DNA of 64,000 nucleotides from JBDHRG01 sp039807445 (lineage in GTDB: Bacteria; Pseudomonadota; Gammaproteobacteria; Competibacterales; Competibacteraceae): the NCBI GenBank assembly GCA_039807445.1, contig JBDHRG010000001.1:7102-71101 (forward strand). Direction: 5' to 3'. The notes under the pieces were generated by a model. That model was not told where the DNA came from. It was given only the letters and a program-made list of their open reading frames with translations, and made no database searches. The position numbers and the translations under genes are program-made. Numbering within the stretch: position 1 is the stretch's first letter; the number at the start of each line of letters is the position of its first letter. Positions 40,453 to 49,189 of the stretch are shown piece by piece.

Positions 40453-41954
40453 CCGAGCGAGCGTTGATCTCCGAGGGCTCGGAGTGGACCTTTCCGCTGC
40501 TCGAGACGTACGAGCGCGAGATCGCACGGATCGCGCACGAGGTGTTCGGGCTCGACACTTACCCGAACCAGATCGAGGTGATCACTGCCGAGCAGATGAT
40601 GGATGCCTATTCGTCGGTCGGCATGCCGATCGGCTACCAGCACTGGTCGTTCGGCAAGCAGTTCGTCGCCACCGAGAAGAACTACCGGCGCGGGCAGATG
40701 GGGCTGGCCTACGAGATCGTGATCAACTCCAATCCCTGCATCGCCTACCTGATGGAAGAGAACACGGTGACGATGCAGGCGCTGGTGATCGCGCACGCCT
40801 GCTACGGCCACAACTCGTTCTTCAAGGGCAACTACCTGTTCCGCACCTGGACCGCGGCCGACTCGATCATCGACTACCTGGTGTTCGCGCGGCGCTACGT
40901 CGCGCAGTGCGAAGAGCGCTACGGCGTCGAGGCGGTCGAGGAACTGCTCGACTCGTGCCATGCGCTGATGAACCAGGGCGTAGACCGCTACAAGCGCCCC
41001 GCGCCGCTGTCGATGGCCAAGGAGCAGGCGCGCCAGCGCGAGCGCGCGGACTACCTGCAGTCGCAAGTCAACGACTTGTGGCGCACGCTCCCCGCCCGCC
41101 CCGGCGCGCCCGAGGCAGCGCACGAGGAGCGCTTTCCGCCCGAGCCGCAGGAGAACCTGCTGTACTTCATCGAAAAGCACGCGCCGCTGCTCGAGCCTTG
41201 GCAGCGCGAGATCGTGCGCATCGTGCGCAAGATCGCGCAGTACTTCTACCCGCAGCGTCAGACCCAGGTGATGAACGAGGGCTGGGCGACCTTCTGGCAC
41301 TACACCATCCTCAACCGCCTGTACGATGAGGGCAAGGTGTCCGACGGCTTCATGATGGAGTTCCTGCAGTCGCACACCAACGTCGTGTTCCAGCCCGACT
41401 TCGATACCCCCTGGTACAACGGCATCAACCCCTACGCGCTCGGTTTCGCGATGTGGACCGACCTCAAGCGCATCTGCGAAAGCCCGACCGAGGAAGACCG
41501 CCGCTGGTTCCCCGAGCTGGCCGACTCCGACTGGCGCAAGACATTCGACTTCGCGATGCGCAACTTCAAGGACGAGAGCTTCATCGCGCAGTACCTGTCG
41601 CCGAAGCTGATCCGCGACTTCAAGCTGTTCGCGGTGCTCGACGACGATCGCGAAGATACGCTCGAGATCACCGCGATCCACGACGATGCCGGCTATCGCC
41701 GCATCCGTCAGGCGCTGGCCGACCAGTACAACCTCGGCTCGCGCGAGCCCAACATCCAGGTCTGGAACGTCGACCGCCGCGGCGACCGCTCGCTGACGCT
41801 GCGCCACAGCGTCTACAACCGCCGCCCGCTGGCCTCGGGCACGACCTTCGAGATGATGAAGCACCTGTACCGACTGTGGGGCTTCACGGTACGGCTCGAG
41901 GCGGTCGACGAGAACGGCAAGACCAGCCTGGTCAGCGAAGTGCGGCGGCACTGA
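40449..41954 (+). CDS. SpoVR family protein (YcgB)
   Basis: The 501-residue protein starts at an ATG that overlaps the yeaH stop by four bases. Conserved SpoVR blocks include [41 protein letters not shown] (a histidine/glutamate-rich, possibly metal-binding segment) and [14 protein letters not shown]. It was named for a Bacillus sporulation gene, but in proteobacteria it accompanies prkA-yeaH in stress response. A heptamer tandem repeat begins at its stop codon. Confidence 0.95.
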   Translation: MTERALISEGSEWTFPLLETYEREIARIAHEVFGLDTYPNQIEVITAEQMMDAYSSVGMPIGYQHWSFGKQFVATEKNYRRGQMGLAYEIVINSNPCIAYLMEENTVTMQALVIAHACYGHNSFFKGNYLFRTWTAADSIIDYLVFARRYVAQCEERYGVEAVEELLDSCHALMNQGVDRYKRPAPLSMAKEQARQRERADYLQSQVNDLWRTLPARPGAPEAAHEERFPPEPQENLLYFIEKHAPLLEPWQREIVRIVRKIAQYFYPQRQTQVMNEGWATFWHYTILNRLYDEGKVSDGFMMEFLQSHTNVVFQPDFDTPWYNGINPYALGFAMWTDLKRICESPTEEDRRWFPELADSDWRKTFDFAMRNFKDESFIAQYLSPKLIRDFKLFAVLDDDREDTLEITAIHDDAGYRRIRQALADQYNLGSREPNIQVWNVDRRGDRSLTLRHSVYNRRPLASGTTFEMMKHLYRLWGFTVRLEAVDENGKTSLVSEVRRH

Positions 41955-42010
41955 AGCGGGAAGCGGGAAGCGGGAAGCGGGAAGCGGGAAGCGGGAAGCG
42001 GGAAGCGGGA
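41955..42010. repeat. Eight tandem copies of AGCGGGA directly after spoVR
   Basis: Eight exact copies of the 7-mer AGCGGGA start at the first base after the spoVR TGA. GGG runs every 7 bases (G3N4 repeated) give a canonical intramolecular G-quadruplex motif on the + strand and in the mRNA. Related heptamer arrays occur at 52480 and 63925. Confidence 0.95.
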
Positions 42011-42102
42011 AGACACTGGCACAGTTCCCATATCACATCTAACGCTTCAAGCAACCGTATCGGCTAAACTGCCGAGGCCTGTTCTCTTCCCGGTTTCCCC
42101 TC

Positions 42103-42951
42103 ATGCGACTGCACCATCTCGTGCCGGCACTCGCCGTCGGACTGCCGCTGGTGTGCGCCGCCCAGCCTTGGGGCGAGGTGTCCGCCCCGAGCGACGGCCC
42201 TGCACGCGTGATCGGTCGCTACACCGCCGGCTGCATCGGCGGTGCCGCGGTGCTGCCTCGCGGCGGCAGCGGCTACCAGGCGATGCGCCCGAGCCGCAAC
42301 CGCCACTACGGCCACCCGGACCTGGTGCGCTTCGTCGAGGCGCTGGGGCGCGCGGCCGCCGCGCGCGGCTTGCCGGTAGTGCTGGTCGGCGACCTCGGCC
42401 AGCCGCGCGGCGGCCCGCTGCCCTCCGGCCACCGCAGCCACCAGAGCGGACTCGACGTCGACATCTGGTTGCGTTTCGCACCCGGCGGCGGCGCGCCGCG
42501 CGGCGAGGCACTCGAAACCCTGCCGCTGACGAGCATGATCGACGCCGCCGCCGGGCGCGTGCGCGCCGACCGCTTCGGCGCACCGCAGCGCGAACTGCTG
42601 CGGCTCGCCGCCGAGCAGCCCGAGGTGGAACGCATCTTCGTCAATCCGGTGATCAAGCAGCACCTGTGCCGCAGCGAGCCCAACGCCGCCTGGCTGGTCA
42701 AGCTGCGGCCGTGGTGGGGCCACGACGAGCACTTCCACGTCCGCTTACGCTGTCCGGCCGACAGCCCGCTGTGCGAAGCGCAGAAACCGTTCGAACCGGG
42801 CGACGGCTGTGACGATGCGCTGGCGCGCTGGGTGCAGGAAATCCGCGACGCCACGCGCCGACCCAAACCGCCGGTGCCGCCGCCACCCGAGCCGGTGCTG
42901 CCGAGCGCGTGCTACGGCGTACTCGGTGCGCCGACCGCCGCCCGCCGCTGA
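42103..42951 (+). CDS. mepA: Penicillin-insensitive murein endopeptidase MepA
   Basis: MepA is a periplasmic LAS-type zinc peptidase that cleaves D-Ala-mDAP crosslinks in peptidoglycan. The 282-residue protein has a signal peptide (cleavage near VCAA-QPWG, about residue 20). Catalytic and zinc motifs are LPSGHRSHQSGLDVDIWL (His and Asp ligands) and WWGHDEHFHVRLRCP. The conserved LPRGGSGYQAMRPSRNRHYGH block is present, and the cysteine positions fit the family. It ends in a proline-rich tail. Confidence 0.94.
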   Translation: MRLHHLVPALAVGLPLVCAAQPWGEVSAPSDGPARVIGRYTAGCIGGAAVLPRGGSGYQAMRPSRNRHYGHPDLVRFVEALGRAAAARGLPVVLVGDLGQPRGGPLPSGHRSHQSGLDVDIWLRFAPGGGAPRGEALETLPLTSMIDAAAGRVRADRFGAPQRELLRLAAEQPEVERIFVNPVIKQHLCRSEPNAAWLVKLRPWWGHDEHFHVRLRCPADSPLCEAQKPFEPGDGCDDALARWVQEIRDATRRPKPPVPPPPEPVLPSACYGVLGAPTAARR

Positions 42952-43204
42952 GGAGTTCCCCGCCCGCGAGTCACGCTGACCGCCGCTGCCCGCGGCTTTC
43001 CTGCGCACGCGGTTGCAGACAGCTCCCTGAGCGGGCATCATGCGCCCCCCGGCGGCGGCTCCGGACCCCCGAGCTTGCCGCAGATCAATGGAACTGACGG
43101 CGAGCCCGTGCCACCCTGCGCGGCTCGCGCAACCGGTCTGCTTGCTGTAGATCCCTACCTGCCGGGAGGCGCCGAAGAAGTCGCCCCCGCCCAAGGAGAA
43201 GTGC

Positions 43205-43648
43205 ATGAGCCGCCCGATCCGGGTCTTGTTCGTTTCGCACCGCAACAGCGCGCGCTCGCAGATCGCCGAAGTGCTTCTGCGCCGGCTCGGCCGCGGCCGC
43301 TTCGCCACCTCTAGCGCCGGCATCGAGCTCGAGGCGCTGAATCCGCTGGTGCAATCAGTGCTGGCGGGGGCCGGAATCGACATCTCCGGCCAGCTCAGCA
43401 AGCCGGTCGAGAACTTCCTCGGTCAGGACTTCGACTGGATCGTCACGCTGTGCCCGCAGGCGCACGATTGCGCCGCCGACTTCCCCGATGCCGGGCACCT
43501 CGCCTGGGACTTCCCCGACCTCGCCGAGCTCGGCGGCGACGAGCTGAGCCGCCGCTCGGCGGCGAAGCGCCTGATCGGCCAGCTCGCCGAGCGCCTCGCG
43601 GACTGGATCGGTTCGCTGCCCCGTCCGGCGGAGCCCCGCTTCGGCTGA
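43205..43648 (+). CDS. ArsC/LMW-phosphatase family protein with Ser in place of the catalytic Cys
   Basis: The 147-residue protein has the fold of thioredoxin-coupled arsenate reductase and low-molecular-weight phosphatases. The P-loop, normally C-x5-R, reads S11-H-R-N-S-A-R17 followed by SQIAE; codon 11 is TCG. The other catalytic features remain: resolving cysteines Cys83 and Cys89 (TLCPQAHDCAADFP, as Cys82/Cys89 of S. aureus ArsC) and the general acid Asp105 in AWDFPD. Without the nucleophile it should not reduce arsenate or dephosphorylate by the usual mechanism. No ars genes are adjacent; a universal stress gene follows. Confidence 0.85.
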   Translation: MSRPIRVLFVSHRNSARSQIAEVLLRRLGRGRFATSSAGIELEALNPLVQSVLAGAGIDISGQLSKPVENFLGQDFDWIVTLCPQAHDCAADFPDAGHLAWDFPDLAELGGDELSRRSAAKRLIGQLAERLADWIGSLPRPAEPRFG

Positions 43649-43709
43649 TTCCGCCCCGCAACGGCTGCGGTTCGACGCCGCGCGCGCGTATGGCGCCGCC
43701 CTGCGCAGC

Positions 43710-43715
43710 TACAAT
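43710..43715 (+). promoter_or_regulatory. Possible -10 element before the universal stress gene
   Basis: TACAAT (43710-43715) lies 61 bases before the ATG in the 127-base gap after the ArsC-like gene. No good -35 is visible at 16-18 bases, so this is weak. Confidence 0.25.
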
Positions 43716-43775
43716 CCCGGCGGAGGGCGTGCCCGCGCGGACGCCCGGTCGCCGACAGCCGAGGAGTCCGCAACG

Positions 43776-44222
43776 ATGAACCACTACCAGCACGTCTTGC
43801 TCGCCACCGATTTCTCGCCCGAGGCGACGCAAGTCGCCGTGCGGGCGCGCGAGATCGCGCAGCGCAACGGCGCGCGGCTGACGCTCGTGCACGTGATCGA
43901 GGAAGTCAACATCAGCGCCGGCTACGAGCTGATGCCGCTGCTGCCGGAGCTGCCCGACGAGGCGATCGCGCGCGAGGCGCAGCAGGGGCTCGAGCGGATG
44001 GCGACCGAGCTCGGTCTGCCCGAGGCCGGACGCCGGATCGTCACCGCGATCTCGACCAAGGAAGGCATCGTCCAGGCAGCGCGCGATCTGCAGGCCGACC
44101 TGATCGTGGTCGGCAGCCACAGCCGCCACGGCCTCGCGCTGCTGCTCGGCTCGACCGCCAACGCCGTGCTGCACGGCGCACCGTGCGACGTGCTCGCGGT
44201 GCGCATCATCGAAAAACCCTGA
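43776..44222 (+). CDS. Universal stress protein (UspA family)
   Basis: The 148-residue single Usp domain begins YQHVLLATDFSPEATQVAVRA. Its C-terminal ATP-binding signature is present as VVGSHSRHGLALLLGSTANAVLHGAPCDVLAVR, which matches G-2x-G-9x-G(S/T) in spacing, given here in abbreviated form (GSHSRHG, then GSTANAV). It probably binds nucleotide and acts in stress or energy limitation. The gene lies between the ArsC-like gene and the convergent patatin gene. Confidence 0.93.
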   Translation: MNHYQHVLLATDFSPEATQVAVRAREIAQRNGARLTLVHVIEEVNISAGYELMPLLPELPDEAIAREAQQGLERMATELGLPEAGRRIVTAISTKEGIVQAARDLQADLIVVGSHSRHGLALLLGSTANAVLHGAPCDVLAVRIIEKP

Positions 44223-44266
44223 GCCCTGCCCCCGCCGGGCCGCCCCGAGGACGGCACGGCGGGCAT

Positions 44267-45244
44267 TCAAGCCACGTCGCCGAACACCGCCGCCAGATCG
44301 ACGCTCGAACGCACGCCGAGCGCTTCGCCGTGGCGCTCGAGCCAACGCCCGGTGGCTTCGTGCCCGGCCGCGCGCAGCCGCTCGAGGAAGCCGCGGTCGG
44401 CCTCGAGCTTGCTCGCGTGCTCGAGCTCGGGCAGCGGCGCATCGGGCTCGATCAGGTGGAAGCGCGTCCACGGCCGCTGCGCCGCGATGCCGCGCATCTC
44501 GCGCAGAAACGCCGCGCTGAAGGCCAACTCCGCGGTGCGCGCCGCGATCGCCTGCGCGCCGCGCGGCACGCCGTAGCGCTCGAGCGGAGTCAGCAGCACC
44601 AGCAGCACATCACCGCAGGCGGAGTCGTCGAGCAGCGGCTGCACCACCGGGTTGCCGCTGTAGCCACCGTCCCAGTAGGCTTCGCCGTCACGCTCGATGG
44701 CATGGTGCAGCATCGGCAGACAGGCCGAAGCCAGCAGCGCGTCGGCGTCGAGTTCGTCGTTGTCGAACAGCCGCAGCCGACCGTCGCGCACCCGGGTCGC
44801 GGCGATGCACAGCCGCGGTCGAGCAGCGGCGCGCAGCCGCGCGAAGTCGATGCGCCGCTCGACGATCGCGCGCAAGGGATCGAGATTCAGCGGATTGAAC
44901 TCGTACGGCGAGAGCACGCGCGCCAGCGCCAGCCAGCCACTGCCTTGCAGCCCGCGTGCCAGCGGCCAAGCCGGCGGCGCCGCTTGCGCGACGTCGAACC
45001 AGAAACCGGCCAGCGCTTCGCGCGCCCCCTCGCTGCCGCCGCGCAGCCAGCCGTCGGCGCACACCACGGCATTCATCGCCCCGGCGCTCGTCCCCGAGTA
45101 GGCGAGCGGCTCCAGCCAGGGCTCTTCCAGCAAGCGCTCGAGCACGCCCCAGGTATAGGCGCCGTGCGCCCCACCACCCTGCAACGCCAGGCCGAGCGCG
45201 ACACGCCGTAGCGGCGAACATGGAAGCTTGAACCATTCGAACAT
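44267..45244 (-). CDS. Patatin-like phospholipase
   Basis: The 325-residue protein has the patatin Ser-Asp dyad fold: oxyanion loop LALQGGGAHGAYTWGVLERL, nucleophile motif YSGTSAGAMNA and the catalytic Asp in YWDGGYSGNP. No signal peptide is evident, so it is probably cytoplasmic or membrane-associated. AGGAGG precedes the ATG. In PHA-storing bacteria some patatins are granule-associated depolymerases or phospholipases, but nothing here shows the substrate. Confidence 0.92.
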   Translation of the reverse strand: MFEWFKLPCSPLRRVALGLALQGGGAHGAYTWGVLERLLEEPWLEPLAYSGTSAGAMNAVVCADGWLRGGSEGAREALAGFWFDVAQAAPPAWPLARGLQGSGWLALARVLSPYEFNPLNLDPLRAIVERRIDFARLRAAARPRLCIAATRVRDGRLRLFDNDELDADALLASACLPMLHHAIERDGEAYWDGGYSGNPVVQPLLDDSACGDVLLVLLTPLERYGVPRGAQAIAARTAELAFSAAFLREMRGIAAQRPWTRFHLIEPDAPLPELEHASKLEADRGFLERLRAAGHEATGRWLERHGEALGVRSSVDLAAVFGDVA

Positions 45245-45289
45245 GCCGTCCTCCTACTGCAAGAGGTTCGGCGGCAGCTTAACGCGCGT

Positions 45290-45318
45290 TTATGACGCAA
45301 TGCAGCAATTGTATTGAA
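45290..45318 (-). promoter_or_regulatory. Likely promoter of the patatin gene
   Basis: On the minus strand, TTCAAT (45318-45313), a 17-base spacer and TCATAA (45295-45290) form a plausible sigma-70 promoter in a locally AT-rich patch, about 46 bases before the start codon. Confidence 0.5.
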
Positions 45319-45337
45319 CCTGCCACAAGAACACGGC

Positions 45338-46079
45338 TCAGATCCGCCACACGTACAGCGTACCGCCGCCGGGCAGTGCGATGCGGCGCGTCGGCACCAC
45401 GCCGGGAATCGCGAACGTGTCGCTGACCAGCAGCGTGCCGGGGCGCATCTCGGCGCGGGCCTTGGCCCACAGCGCGGCATCGGCTGCGGCGACGGGTAGC
45501 AGAACACCACGTCGTAGCGGGCGAGCCCGTGCCGCCAGAGGCTGGCGTAGCGGATGCGCGCATTGCGCCGACCGAGCAGGCGCAGCCGCGCGCGCAACCA
45601 GGGCAGCGGTGCCGATTCGCCCCCCCCCCGAAGCGCCCGGCGGGAAAACGCCGCGACAGGTGCTCGACCACGCCGCCGAACCCGCAGCCGAGGTCGACGA
45701 AGCGGCAGCGGCCTTGGTCCGGCAGCAGCGCGGCGAGCGCCTCTCAGGCGACGCGGCCGGAAAGATACAGCGGCACGCGGCCGCGGAAGCTGTTCCAGTA
45801 CAGCGCCAGCAGCGCCGCGAACGCAGCCAACCAGGCCCAGCCCGGCAGCCCCAGCGCGAAACCGCCGGCGACCGCCGGCAGCAACGCCAGCTGCAGCGCG
45901 ATCCACCAACGCGCCAGGCCGAAGGTGCGCACGCCGATCAGTGCGGCGAGCCCCCCCTTGAGCCCGACCAGCCCCCACAGCGGCAGCCCCTCGCCGCGAA
46001 GCGCCACCGGAGCGGCCTGCAGTAGCCACAGCGCGGCCAGCGCCAGCAGCAGCAGCGGCATGCGCCGCACCCGTGCCAT
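45338..46079 (-). pseudogene. Broken membrane-anchored SAM-dependent methyltransferase
   Basis: Pieced together over frames, this encodes a methyltransferase with an N-terminal membrane part. The first frame (46079-45744) starts MARVRRMPLLLLALAALWLL, has about three hydrophobic segments and ends at an in-frame TGA (45744-45746). The same frame continues past the stop with the SAM motif FVDLGCGFGGVVEHLSRRFP. At a run of ten C (45620-45629, ten G on the coding strand) the sense moves to another frame (ESAPLPWLRARLRLLGRRNA, then YDVVFCY). Near 45490-45500 it shifts again to AALWAKARAEMRPGTLLVSD and ends GGGTLYVWRI at 45338. One stop and two frameshifts make it non-functional as it stands. It starts 7 bases after motB. 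Confidence 0.85.
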
Positions 46080-46086
46080 CCCGGCC

Positions 46087-47181
46087 TCAGCGCGTCGGCT
46101 CAGCCGGCACCAGTCCGGGCGGCAGCAGCGGCGGCACCGACACCGAGGCGCCGGGCCCGGGGTCCTGCACCTCGGCGGCGCGGGCTCCGGCGGCAGCTTC
46201 GGCGGCGGGTTTCGCTGCCACGGACCTGGTCGCAGACGGCGCGGCGGGTTTCTCCGGCATCTCGGCCGCCGCCGCCGCGGCACGCTCGGGCGCGAGTTGC
46301 TCGGCGCTCGGCAGCGTCTCCGCACCGACCTCGACGCTGCTGCCGGCATTGGCGCGGACCCGTTGTTCGGCTTCGCGCGTCATCACGTTCACCGAAATGC
46401 GGCGATTGGTCGGATCGAGCGGATTGTCGGCGACCAGCGGCACGCTGTCGGCCTGGCCGATCACGCGCAGCACCTTTTGCGGCTGCAAGCCGTCGGCGAT
46501 CATCTCGCGGCGCGCAGCGTTGGCGCGGTCGGCCGACAGCTCCCAGTTGCTGTAGCCGCGATTGCCGCCGGCGTACGGGTGTGCATCGGTGTGACCGCTG
46601 ATCGTGATCGCGTTCGGCAGGCTGTTGATCAGCGGCGTGATCTCCCTGAGGATCTGCCGCGCATAGGGCTGCAGCTGCGCGCTGGCCAGATCGAACATCG
46701 GCCGGTTGGCCTGGTCGATGATCTGGACGCGCAAGCCCTCGCGGCTGAAGTCGAGCCGCAGCTGGTTGCGGTAGGGCTGCAGCTGCGGGCTGGCCTCGAT
46801 CAGCTGCTCGAGCTTGAGCTTCAGCGCGTTCAGCCGGCCGGCATCGTTTTCGCTGGCATGCGCCACCATCTGCCGGCTGCCGTCGTTGGTGCGCTTGACC
46901 TGGCCGGCCGAACGCGACAAGTCTTCGCCGCCCCCCTTGACCGCCGCGGTCGCGTCGCCGGTGCTGTTGCCGCCCGACAGCGAAACCCTGAACGGGTTCT
47001 TGAAATACTCGGCGATGCCCTGCAGCGTGCTGACGTTGACCGTGCCGAGCAGCCACATCAGCAGGAAGAACGCCATCATCGCCGTCACGAAGTCGGCGTA
47101 GGCGAGCTTCCAGGCGCCGCCGTGGTGGCCGTGGTGACCCTTCTTGATCTTCTTGACGATGATCGGTTTCTGTCCGGACAC
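46087..47181 (-). CDS. motB: Flagellar motor stator protein MotB
   Basis: MotB anchors the stator to peptidoglycan and carries the proton-binding aspartate. The 364-residue protein has the basic N-terminus, one membrane helix (about 27-47) with Asp30 in LAYADFVTAMMAFFLLMW, and an OmpA-like peptidoglycan-binding domain (about 150-275; ISGHTDAHPYAGG, NWELSADRANAARREM, NRRISVNVM). A long alanine/proline-rich C-terminal tail of about 80 residues has no obvious function. It lies 22 bases after motA. Confidence 0.96.
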   Translation of the reverse strand: MSGQKPIIVKKIKKGHHGHHGGAWKLAYADFVTAMMAFFLLMWLLGTVNVSTLQGIAEYFKNPFRVSLSGGNSTGDATAAVKGGGEDLSRSAGQVKRTNDGSRQMVAHASENDAGRLNALKLKLEQLIEASPQLQPYRNQLRLDFSREGLRVQIIDQANRPMFDLASAQLQPYARQILREITPLINSLPNAITISGHTDAHPYAGGNRGYSNWELSADRANAARREMIADGLQPQKVLRVIGQADSVPLVADNPLDPTNRRISVNVMTREAEQRVRANAGSSVEVGAETLPSAEQLAPERAAAAAAEMPEKPAAPSATRSVAAKPAAEAAAGARAAEVQDPGPGASVSVPPLLPPGLVPAEPTR

Positions 47182-47203
47182 GGTTCGCCCCCTCCCCCGC
47201 GGC

Positions 47204-48070
47204 TTACTTGGCGGCCTTGCGCACGGCCGTGATGTGCTTTTCCATCGCCTCGAAGGCCGGGCGCTCGGTCGAGTACATGACCTTGCGCGCGAACTCGACC
47301 GAAGCCATCGGATCGTAGCCGTTCAGGTTGGCGATGAAGGCGGCCTTGATCGCCTGGTAGTACTTGCTCGACTCGTCGAGCTTCTGCGTCATCAGGCTCG
47401 CCAGCGGGCCGATGAAGCCATAGGCGAGCAGCACGCCGAGGAAGGTGCCGACCAGCGCCGCGGCGATCAGCTTGCCGAGCTCGGCCGGCGGCAGGCCGAC
47501 CGATTCCATCGTGTGCACCACCCCCATCACCGCGGCGACGATGCCGAAGGCCGGCAGCGCGTCGGCGACCCACTGCACGGCGGTGATCGGGCGTGCGCCC
47601 TCGTGGTGATGGGTTTCGATGTCGAGGTCCATCAGGTTCTCGAGCTGGTTCAGATCGATGTTGCCCGACGACAGCAGGCGCAGGTAATCGGTGACGAACT
47701 CGACCGCGTGGTGGTCCTTCATCACCGTCGGCGCCTGCTCGAACAGCTTGCTCGACTTCGGGTCGTCGATGTCGGACTGCAGCGCCAGCAAGCCTTCCTT
47801 GCGGATCTTGGCGAAGATCAGATACAGCAGCGCCAGCGTCTCCATGTACAGCGCCTGCGTGTACTTGGCGCCCTTGAAGCAGTCACCGAGCGCGCCGGCG
47901 ACCGCCTTGAGGATCGTGGTGCTGTTGCCGACGACCATCGCGCCGAGCGCGCAGCCGAAGATGATCAGCAACTCGACCGGCTGGAACAGCACGCCGAGGT
48001 GGCCGCCGGCCATGGCATAGCCGCCGAGCGCGCAACCGAGGACGATGACGTAACCGATGATGACGAACAT
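47204..48070 (-). CDS. motA: Flagellar motor stator protein MotA
   Basis: MotA forms the five-fold proton channel ring around MotB and pushes on FliG. The 288-residue protein has four membrane helices (about 3-22, 34-50, 170-190 and 202-222). It shows MFVIIGYVIVLGCALGGYAMAGG at the N-terminus in abbreviated form (FVIIGYVIVLG), the cytoplasmic loop with conserved charged residues, and LPAFGIVAAVMGVVHTM with the channel proline. AGGGAA precedes the ATG. The motAB pair is away from any other flagellar gene in the window. Confidence 0.97.
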   Translation of the reverse strand: MFVIIGYVIVLGCALGGYAMAGGHLGVLFQPVELLIIFGCALGAMVVGNSTTILKAVAGALGDCFKGAKYTQALYMETLALLYLIFAKIRKEGLLALQSDIDDPKSSKLFEQAPTVMKDHHAVEFVTDYLRLLSSGNIDLNQLENLMDLDIETHHHEGARPITAVQWVADALPAFGIVAAVMGVVHTMESVGLPPAELGKLIAAALVGTFLGVLLAYGFIGPLASLMTQKLDESSKYYQAIKAAFIANLNGYDPMASVEFARKVMYSTERPAFEAMEKHITAVRKAAK

Positions 48071-48374
48071 GGTTTTCCCTGCGCCGCCAGGGAGGACGCT
48101 GCGCGCCCTCGTGATACGTGATGATCGGGGACGAGGCGCCCGGTGGTGGCGGTAGCCGCCGGCAGGCGGACCACGCGCCCGGGATGCCTTGCTGAGCCCT
48201 GATATCGGCAGCGCGGGACAAAGGTTTAGCGCGATCACGACGAGCGCCGTCCCCGGGCGCCCGCGGAGCTCAGGTGCCAGCCGCGTCTGGCCGGCCACCA
48301 GCGCCAGCCCGTACGGGCCGAGCGCGATCTCCAGCCCTCCGGCGGTGAAGCGGCCGACGAACACTACCTTATCA
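48071..48374. other. Intergenic region upstream of motA
   Basis: This 304-base gap contains the predicted sigma-28 promoter of motAB and a leader of about 125 bases. An open frame continues upstream of motA to 48364, but its sequence has no family resemblance and lies across the promoter, so I do not call it a gene. The upstream gene ends at 48375 with two TGA and one TAA codon in a row. Confidence 0.6.
48202..48228 (-). promoter_or_regulatory. Predicted sigma-28 (FliA) promoter of motAB
   Basis: On the minus strand the sequence reads TAAACCTT, 11 bases, GCCGATAT. The FliA consensus is TAAAGTTT-N11-GCCGATAA. The -10 half matches 7 of 8 and the spacing is exact. Transcription would start near 48195. 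Confidence 0.85.
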
Positions 48375-49178
48375 TCAGTAGGTCCAGATCGGATCGGTCA
48401 CGTAGCGGCGCAGGTCGTCGGGGATCGGCACCACGTCGATGCGGCGGTACTTGCGCTCGATGCGCTCGAGCGTGCCGTCGGCCTGCATTGCCGCGAAGGC
48501 TTCGGCCCAGCGCGCCGCCTCGGCATCGGGCAGGGTCTTCGAGGCCGCGAACCAGATCTCGCTCGAACGCACGATCTGGCCGATGCCCAGCGTCGCCAGG
48601 TCGCCGCGCACTTCCTTCATCGCGTGGATCACCATCAGCCGCGGCGCGAGCCAGGCGTCGATGCGTCGCCCCTTGAGCTTCTTCGCGTTCAGCCATTCCT
48701 CGGGCGCGGGCTCGAGGCGGGTGAAGCCCTGCTCGCGCAGCAACGCCTCGGCGCCGCTGCGCAGCAGCACGCCAGTCGGCCGGTCCCTGACCCTGTCGAG
48801 CGCCGACACGTCCACGCCCTGGCCGCCGACCAGCACCAGGTCGTCGGTGAGGATCTTCGCGATCCAGCGGTATCGGTCTTCGCGCTCGGGCGAGCGCGTC
48901 AGTGCCAGGATGCCGATGTCCGGCTGACTCAGCGCGATTTCCTGCGCGCGGAACCAAGGCAGGTATTCGATCGTGCCCGAATGCCCGACGCGCCTGGCCA
49001 TCTCGAACACGACTTCGTGCACCAGCCCCTGGCCGGGGCCGGGGTATTCGGCCACCGTCGCCGGCGGCACCTGAAAAGTGTACGGCGGCAGCTCGGCGGC
49101 GAGCAGCCGCAGCTCGGCCGCTGCCGGTGCGGCGACGAGCGCCGCGGCCAGCCAGAACCCGAATGCGTATCCGCGCAT
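48375..49178 (-). CDS. Periplasmic solute-binding protein, SBP_bac_3-like
   Basis: The 267-residue protein has a signal peptide (about 1-21, ending APAAA). The mature part begins LRLLAAELPPYTF, has EVVFEMARRVGHSGTIEYLPWFRAQ, split by short linkers, and resembles family 3 extracellular binding proteins (GlnH/FliY type). No ABC permease or ATPase gene accompanies it; it lies 11 bases after a GntP-type permease gene and is co-transcribed with it. It might be a sensor-type or orphan binding protein. The coding region ends in a triple stop. Confidence 0.82.
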   Translation of the reverse strand: MRGYAFGFWLAAALVAAPAAAELRLLAAELPPYTFQVPPATVAEYPGPGQGLVHEVVFEMARRVGHSGTIEYLPWFRAQEIALSQPDIGILALTRSPEREDRYRWIAKILTDDLVLVGGQGVDVSALDRVRDRPTGVLLRSGAEALLREQGFTRLEPAPEEWLNAKKLKGRRIDAWLAPRLMVIHAMKEVRGDLATLGIGQIVRSSEIWFAASKTLPDAEAARWAEAFAAMQADGTLERIERKYRRIDVVPIPDDLRRYVTDPIWTY

Positions 49179-49189
49179 GGCCGCCGCCC

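Noticed and set aside
41955..42010. Heptamer array as a CRISPR or transposon end
   Set aside because: The period is 7 bases without spacers, there are no cas genes, and no target-site duplication or transposase is seen.
48080..48364. In-frame upstream extension of motA as a separate small gene
   Set aside because: It covers the predicted sigma-28 promoter, has no family resemblance, and the motA start with its ribosome-binding site is clear.
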